DNA of 64,000 nt from Chloroflexota bacterium (GTDB lineage: Bacteria; Chloroflexota; Dehalococcoidia; Bin125): positions 62,001 through 126,000 of the forward strand of contig VXQT01000002.1 of the NCBI GenBank assembly GCA_009838915.1. The letters are read 5' to 3'. Below are positions 52,941 through 64,000 of this stretch, piece by piece. Position 1 is the first letter of the stretch, and the number at the start of each line of letters is the position of its first letter. Both the position numbers and the translations under genes were made by a program. Under the pieces are notes generated by a model, which did no database searches, was not told the origin of the DNA, and saw only the letters and a program-made list of their open reading frames with translations.

Positions 52941-55900
52941 ATGGTTCTGGCGCCGATCGAAGACCAGTCCGGACTCGTCCCGCTCTCAACCTCCGACGCC
53001 GAGATCGTCGACTACTCGCGTCTCCCCGAGACCTACCCGCTGCCCAATCTGATCAAGCTGCTGCGCGACTCCTACGACTGGTTCCTCGAGGAGGGGCTCA
53101 AGGAGCTGCTTCAGGAAATGTCGCCGATCGAGGACTTCACCGGCAATCGCATGCAGCTCTACTTCATGCACGACGGTGAGGACGACGGTACGCCGGGCTA
53201 CGAGTACCTCCCGCCCGAGGAGACGCCGCTCGACTGCCGCCAGAAGGACAAGACCTACCAGGGCGAACTGCGGGTCAAGGTCGGCCTGACCTCGAAGAAG
53301 ACCGGCGAGAGCAAGCAGCAGTGGCTCTACTTCGGCCACCTGCCGCACATGACCGAGACCGGCACCTTCATCATCAACGGCGCTGAGCGCGTCGTCGTCT
53401 CCCAGCTCGTGCGGTCGCCCGGCGTCTACTTCGGCGCCTCGGTCGATTCGGCCTCGGGACGCACCCTCTGCTCGGCCAAGCTGATCCCCTCGCGCGGCGC
53501 CTGGCTCGAGTTCGAATCCTCGAACCGCGACGTGCTCACCGTCAAGGTCGACCGCAAGCGCAAGATCCACGTGACCACGCTGCTGCGCGCGCTCGACGAC
53601 TCCACCGATCCCGCCTTCTACGAAAACGGGGACGTCGAACAGGGCAAAAAACTCGAGCACCTGCTGGGTACCGATGAGCGTATCCGCCGGATGCTCGACG
53701 GCATCGACCTGGACGACTCCCAGCACCAGTTCCTCGAGACCACCCTGGAGAAGGAGACGGCCAGCGTCGGACCCGATCAGCGCAACAAGGAATGGGCGAT
53801 GATCGAGGTCTACAAGCGACTGCGGCCGGGCGACCCGCCCACGCTCGACGCCGCCCGCGCCATGCTCGAAGGTCAGTTTTTCAATCCCCGCCGCTATGAC
53901 CTCGGCCGCGTCGGCCGCTACAAGGTCAACAACCGGTTGCGCGCCACGCACGCCCAGCTCGACCCCCGCTGCGAGCAGCTCGGCTTCGACGCTGACCGTG
54001 GCGCCGGCGACGACGCACGCGAGCAGGCCCTCTGGATGCGCGACTTGCTCGCCATCGTCTTCACTCAGGTCGCGATCAACAACGGCATCCAGAGCGACGA
54101 CGACATCGACCACCTCGGCAACCGCCGCATCCGCGCCGTCGGCGAGCAGCTCCAGAATCAGTTCCGCATCGGCATGGTTCGCATGGAGCGCGTGATCCGC
54201 GAACGGATGACGATCATCGATCCCGACCAGGCAGCGCCCTCGGCCCTGGTCAACATCCGACCCGTCCAGGCCGCGGTCAAGGAGTTCTTCGGCGGACACC
54301 AGCTCTCGCAATTCATGGACCAGACCAATCCCCTCGCCGAGCTGACCCACAAGCGACGCCTCTCGGCTCTCGGGCCGGGCGGCCTGAGCCGCGACCGGGC
54401 CGGTTTCGACGTGCGCGACGTGCACTACTCGCACTACGGCCGCATCTGTCCGATTGAGACCCCCGAAGGCCCCAACATCGGCCTGATCGGTTCGCTCGCC
54501 ACCTACGGCGTGCTCAATGACTACGGCTTCATCAAGACCCCCTACCGGCGGGTCGTCCAGGAGCTGGCCCCGGATCATCCCGACCTGATCGGCCGCGTTC
54601 TGGCCGAGCCGGTCGAGGGCGAGGGCGGCGCACTGATCGCCGACGAGGGCGACGAGCTGACCGCCGAGCTGGCCGAGCGGATCGCCGCCGCCAACGACGC
54701 GCCGCTGCGCATCCTGCCCTATGTCTCCGACGATGTGGTCGAACTGACCGCCGACGACGAGGCCGACGCCGTCATCGCCCAGGCCAATGCCCGGCTCGAC
54801 GCACGCGGCTACTTCCTCGACGACCGCGTCGAGGGCCGCCTCGGCCGGCGGTTCGAGGAGTTTGCGCGCGAGGACATCCAGTACATGGATGTCTCGCCGC
54901 GGCAGATCGTCTCGGTCGCCGCCTCGCTGATTCCGTTCCTCGAACACGACGACGCCAACCGCGCCCTGATGGGCGCCAACATGCAGCGCCAGGCCGTGCC
55001 CCTGGTTCGGCCCGAGGCCCCACTAGTCGGCACCGGCATGGAGCGCAACGCCGCCCAGGATTCGGGTCAGGTCGAACTGGCGTACGCCGACGGCGAGGTT
55101 CGCCACGTGACCGCCGAGGCCATCATCGTCCACTACGACGAACCGATCGACGGCGAACACCTGCATACACACCGGCTGGTCAAGTTTCTGCGCTCCAACC
55201 AGGGCACCTGCATCAACCAGCGCGCGATCGTCTCCAGCGGCGACCGCGTCACTACCGGACAACCGCTGGCCGACTCCTCGTCCACCGACCAGGGCCGTCT
55301 CGCCCTGGGACAGAACATCCTCGCCGCGTTCATGTCCTGGGAGGGCTACAACTTCGAAGACGCCGTGATTGTCTCCGAGCGCCTGGTGCAGAACCACAAG
55401 TTCACCTCGATCCACATGTCCAAGCATGAGGTCGGCGCTCGCGAAACCAAACTCGGCAACGAGGAAATCACCCGCGACATCCCCAACGTCGCCGACGAAT
55501 CGCTCGCCCACCTCGATGCCGAGGGCATCGTCCGGATCGGCGCCGAGGTCAGGCCCGGCGACATTCTGGTCGGCAAGATCACGCCCAAAGGCGAGACCGA
55601 GCTGACCGCCGAAGAAAAGCTGCTGCGCGCCATCTTCGGCGAGAAGGCGCGCGAGGTGAAGGACACCTCGCTGCGCGTCTCGCATGGCGTGCGCGGCGTC
55701 GTCGTTGACGTACGCGTCTTCAACCGCGATGAGGAAGACGAGCTGCCGGCCGGCATGCAGAAGCTGGTCCGCGTCACGATCGCCGAACGGCGCAAGCTCC
55801 AGGTCGGCGACAAAATGGCCGGACGCCACGGCAATAAGGGTGTGATCTCCACCATCCTGCCAGTCGAGGACATGCCCCATCTCGAGGACGGCACCCCGAT

Positions 55901-56901
55901 CGATGTCGTGCTCTCGCCGATTGGCGTGCCCTCGCGTATGAACCTCGGCCAGATTCTCGAGACCCAGCTTGGCTGGGCCGCCAGGGAACTCGGTTTCCGC
56001 GCCATCACCCCGGTGTTCGACGGCGCGTCCGAGGAAGAGCTACAGGACGCCCTCGCCCGAGCCTGGATCGTACGCGAGGCGCACAGCGCCCGAGCGGCGC
56101 AGAACGGGGCCGACGGCGGCGAGGACACTCCGGGACAGGCCGCAGAAGCCTCGGTGCTCGGCGCCGGCATCGACGTGCGTACATCGGAGTGGCTGGCCCA
56201 GCGAGGCTACGACTCCGAGACCATCCGCGTCGCCTTCGACCGCCAGGATCGAGACACTACCGGCGCGGCGAGCCGCATCGCCCTGGCCGAGTGGCTGATC
56301 CAGCGGGGCGAGTCTCGCGCCGCGCGCAACTGGAGCGAGGCCACCCTGGCCGAACACGCCACCCGAATCGAGCGCGAGCAGCGCGTCTCGCGGCCCGTGT
56401 TCGGCAAGCAGCGCCTGGTCGACGGTCGCTCCGGCGAGTTGATCGACCAGCCCGTCACTGTCGGTTTCATCTACCTGCTCAAGCTCTCGCACATGGTCGA
56501 GGACAAGATCCACGCCCGCTCCACCGGCCCCTACTCGCTAATCACCCAGCAACCGCTGGGCGGCAAGGCGCAGTTTGGCGGCCAGCGCTTCGGCGAAATG
56601 GAAGTCTGGGCGCTCGAAGCCTATGGCGCGGCCAACATCTTGCAGGAGCTGTTGACCGTCAAATCGGACGACATCGTCGGACGTGTCAAGGCCTACGAAG
56701 CGATCGTCAAGGGCGATCCCGTCGTTGACGCGGCCATGCCTGAGTCGTTCCGCGTGCTGCTGCGCGAACTGCAGAGCCTCGGCCTGCACGTCGAAGTGCG
56801 CAACCAGGAAGACGAAGCCATGGTGCTTGAAGTGCCCAGCCGCGACGACATGCCGCAGCTCGGTGTGAACCTGTCCGGATTCGAAGGAGAGGATGTGACC
56901 G

Positions 56902-56909
<8 letters not shown>
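52941..56909 (+). CDS. rpoB: DNA-directed RNA polymerase subunit beta
   Basis: A 1322-residue RpoB. The rifampicin region (about residues 449-515) has [28 protein letters not shown] and [17 protein letters not shown], with the usual sensitive residues. Late motifs [32 protein letters not shown] and [15 protein letters not shown] are intact. Between DGASEEEL (about 1027) and [12 protein letters not shown] (about 1155) it has about 100 more residues than in Bacillus. Start fixed by AAGGAGG. It overlaps rpoC by 8 nt. No rplJL upstream. Confidence 0.98.
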
Positions 56910-61341
<4,432 letters not shown>

Positions 61342-61367
61342 GTCGGAGATACGGCGACTGCTTGAGC

Positions 61368-61398
61368 AGGGGCGCTCTCGCCGCGCGGGAGCGCCCCT
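61368..61398 (+). terminator. Hairpin terminator after rpoC
   Basis: Arms AGGGGCGCTC (61368-61377) and GAGCGCCCCT (61389-61398), perfect 10-bp stem, 11-nt loop. No T-run follows, as with the dnaK hairpin. Confidence 0.7.
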
Positions 61399-61461
61399 CT
61401 CGCAATTCAACGAACTGGCCCGCGCGCAAATCACGTCAGGGCGCAGCGAAACGACACATCC

Positions 61462-62504
61462 ATGACCTCCGTCAGCGACTACCGCCTCTACCCCGCTATT
61501 CAGGCCCAGCCCTCCGAGTGCGCCAAAGTGTTGAGCAGCGCCCAGCCGTTCGACCGCGCGGCTCAAACGCTCTCGGAAGCAACTCGAGTCTGGACCGTCG
61601 GCATCGGGACCTCCTTCAACGCCGCCAACGCCGCGGCCTGGATGCTGCGCGCCGCCGGACTCGAAGCGCGACCGCTGACCAGCTTCGAGTTCGCCGCCTG
61701 GCCTGCCGTCTCCGACGGCGACGCCGTGCTGCTCTTCGCCCACACCGGACGCAAGACCTGGAGCGGTAACTCCCTGGCGCTCTGCATCGAGCGCGGCATC
61801 CCGGTCGTCCTGGTCACCAAGATCGAGACCGGATTCGACCTCGAGTCCTTCCCCGACCACATAACTGTCCTGCACACCACGACCCAGGACCCGTCCTCGA
61901 TGTACACCGTCTCGCACACCACCGCGATGACGGCCGCTGCGCGGATCGCCGACCTCGTCTCGCCAGGCTCGATTGGCGACACGTCCGAGATCCCCTCGGC
62001 ATTAGCGTCGGCGCTCGCGCTGGAGGAAGAGATTGCGGAGCTAGCCGCCGAGTGGTCGGATGGCGCGCTGATCGCGCTGGGCGCAGGTCCAATGCTTGCC
62101 GCAGCCGAGGAGGCGCACATCAAGATCGCCGAGGCCTCGCGCCGCCAAATCCGCCATCAGGAACCGGAGTCCTTCCTCCACGGACCCGTGATTCAGCTAC
62201 TCGACAGCAACCGCGTCACGACCTTCGCCGCCAACGACGGCTCGGCCGAGCGTTCACGCGCCATCACGCAACTGACGATGGACATGGGCTGCTCGGCCGC
62301 CTGGGTCGCGCCCCGCAGCGTTGCGGCGCCCGAGTCCGCTCGCCACCTCGTGCTCGCCGAGCTGTCGCCCGAGCTGCTCGGCATCCCTGCCGTCGTCCCC
62401 GGCCAACTCCTCGCCGCCCACCTCGCCGCCAACGACGACGTCAACGCCGACGACTTCCGCACCGACGTCCCCGAGTTCCTTGCTGCCCTGTCAAAGCTGT
62501 CGCT

Positions 62505-62508
<4 letters not shown>
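61462..62508 (+). CDS. SIS-domain protein (GlmS C-terminal-like)
   Basis: A 348-residue protein with two SIS domains, of the aldose-ketose isomerase / AgaS-FrlB-like type. Marks: VWTVGIGTSFNAANAAAW, SFEFAAWPA, LLFAHTGRKTWSGNSLAL and VVLVTK in the first domain, LIALGAGPMLAAAEEAHIKIAEASRR and EPESFLHGPV in the second. The glutaminase domain of GlmS is absent. It may deglycate or isomerise an amino sugar phosphate; the substrate is unknown. Its stop overlaps the convergent valS stop (TTAA). Confidence 0.85.

Positions 62509-64000
<1,492 letters not shown>

Noticed and set aside
52986-54947. 653-residue open frame antisense to rpoB
   Set aside because: It is the mirror of strongly conserved RpoB codons; high GC at third positions opens the opposite frame. 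No motifs and no ribosome site.

Overview
The window is high-GC, gene-dense bacterial DNA. I read it as a member of Chloroflexota, probably close to Dehalococcoidia or SAR202-type lineages. The reasons are the mix of two F420-type luciferase-like monooxygenases, a BKACE (DUF849) enzyme, tandem small PNPOx/F420-like flavoproteins, a DUF3500 protein, two MoxR-DUF58 clusters, and RpoB/RpoC with long lineage-type insertions. This placement is inference from gene content; no rRNA, tRNA, CRISPR array, transposase or phage gene was seen.

Layout. 1-2782 (minus): a coupled set of a ketosynthase-like protein without its catalytic residues, a metallo-beta-lactamase-fold protein with a degraded metal site, and a CocE-type serine hydrolase cut by the left edge. 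2849-11544: a heat-shock and translation block, hrcA-grpE-dnaK-dnaJ-prmA-rsmE, opened by a sigma70-type promoter and a perfect CIRCE operator. It is interrupted by a minus-strand mini-island of three small secreted or membrane proteins (6646-7740) and by a minus-strand SDR gene. 11541-23896: a TAT/lipoprotein M23 peptidase, then two MoxR systems facing each other, MoxR-DUF58-transglutaminase-like on plus and MoxR-DUF58-BatD-BatA-BatB/C-fusion on minus. 24033-26966: two LLM monooxygenases and a BKACE enzyme. 27092-27957: a second mini-island of small secreted/membrane proteins whose upstream region resembles that of the first. 28001-34615: two PNPOx-like paralogues, an MFS exporter, proA, a DUF3500 protein, small unknown proteins and a HAD hydrolase. 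34647-45684: central metabolism (split transketolase, class I FBPase and aldolase), RNA ligase-like 2H phosphoesterase, SWIM protein, orphan solute-binding protein, fabF-folC, rdgB and molybdopterin genes moaA-moaC. 45681-49868: a TPR protein, an unknown protein and a large PP2C-like/beta-propeller membrane protein diverging around an 18-bp palindrome. 49962-52504: tsaD, DUF2851 and an XRE regulator with a likely self-operator. 52623-61398: rpoB-rpoC with its own promoter, a leader of about 280 nt and a terminator. 61462-64000: a SIS-domain protein and valS, cut by the right edge.

How parts fit. The chaperone genes form a HrcA/CIRCE-controlled stress unit. FBPase, class I aldolase and split transketolase point to gluconeogenesis and pentose interconversion. 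The LLM/BKACE/PNPOx/MFS stretch looks like accessory oxidation and export of organic substrates. The most unusual material is the pair of mini-islands with a shared upstream region, and a run of proteins that keep their fold but have lost their catalytic residues (ketosynthase, MBL, SDR, transglutaminase).
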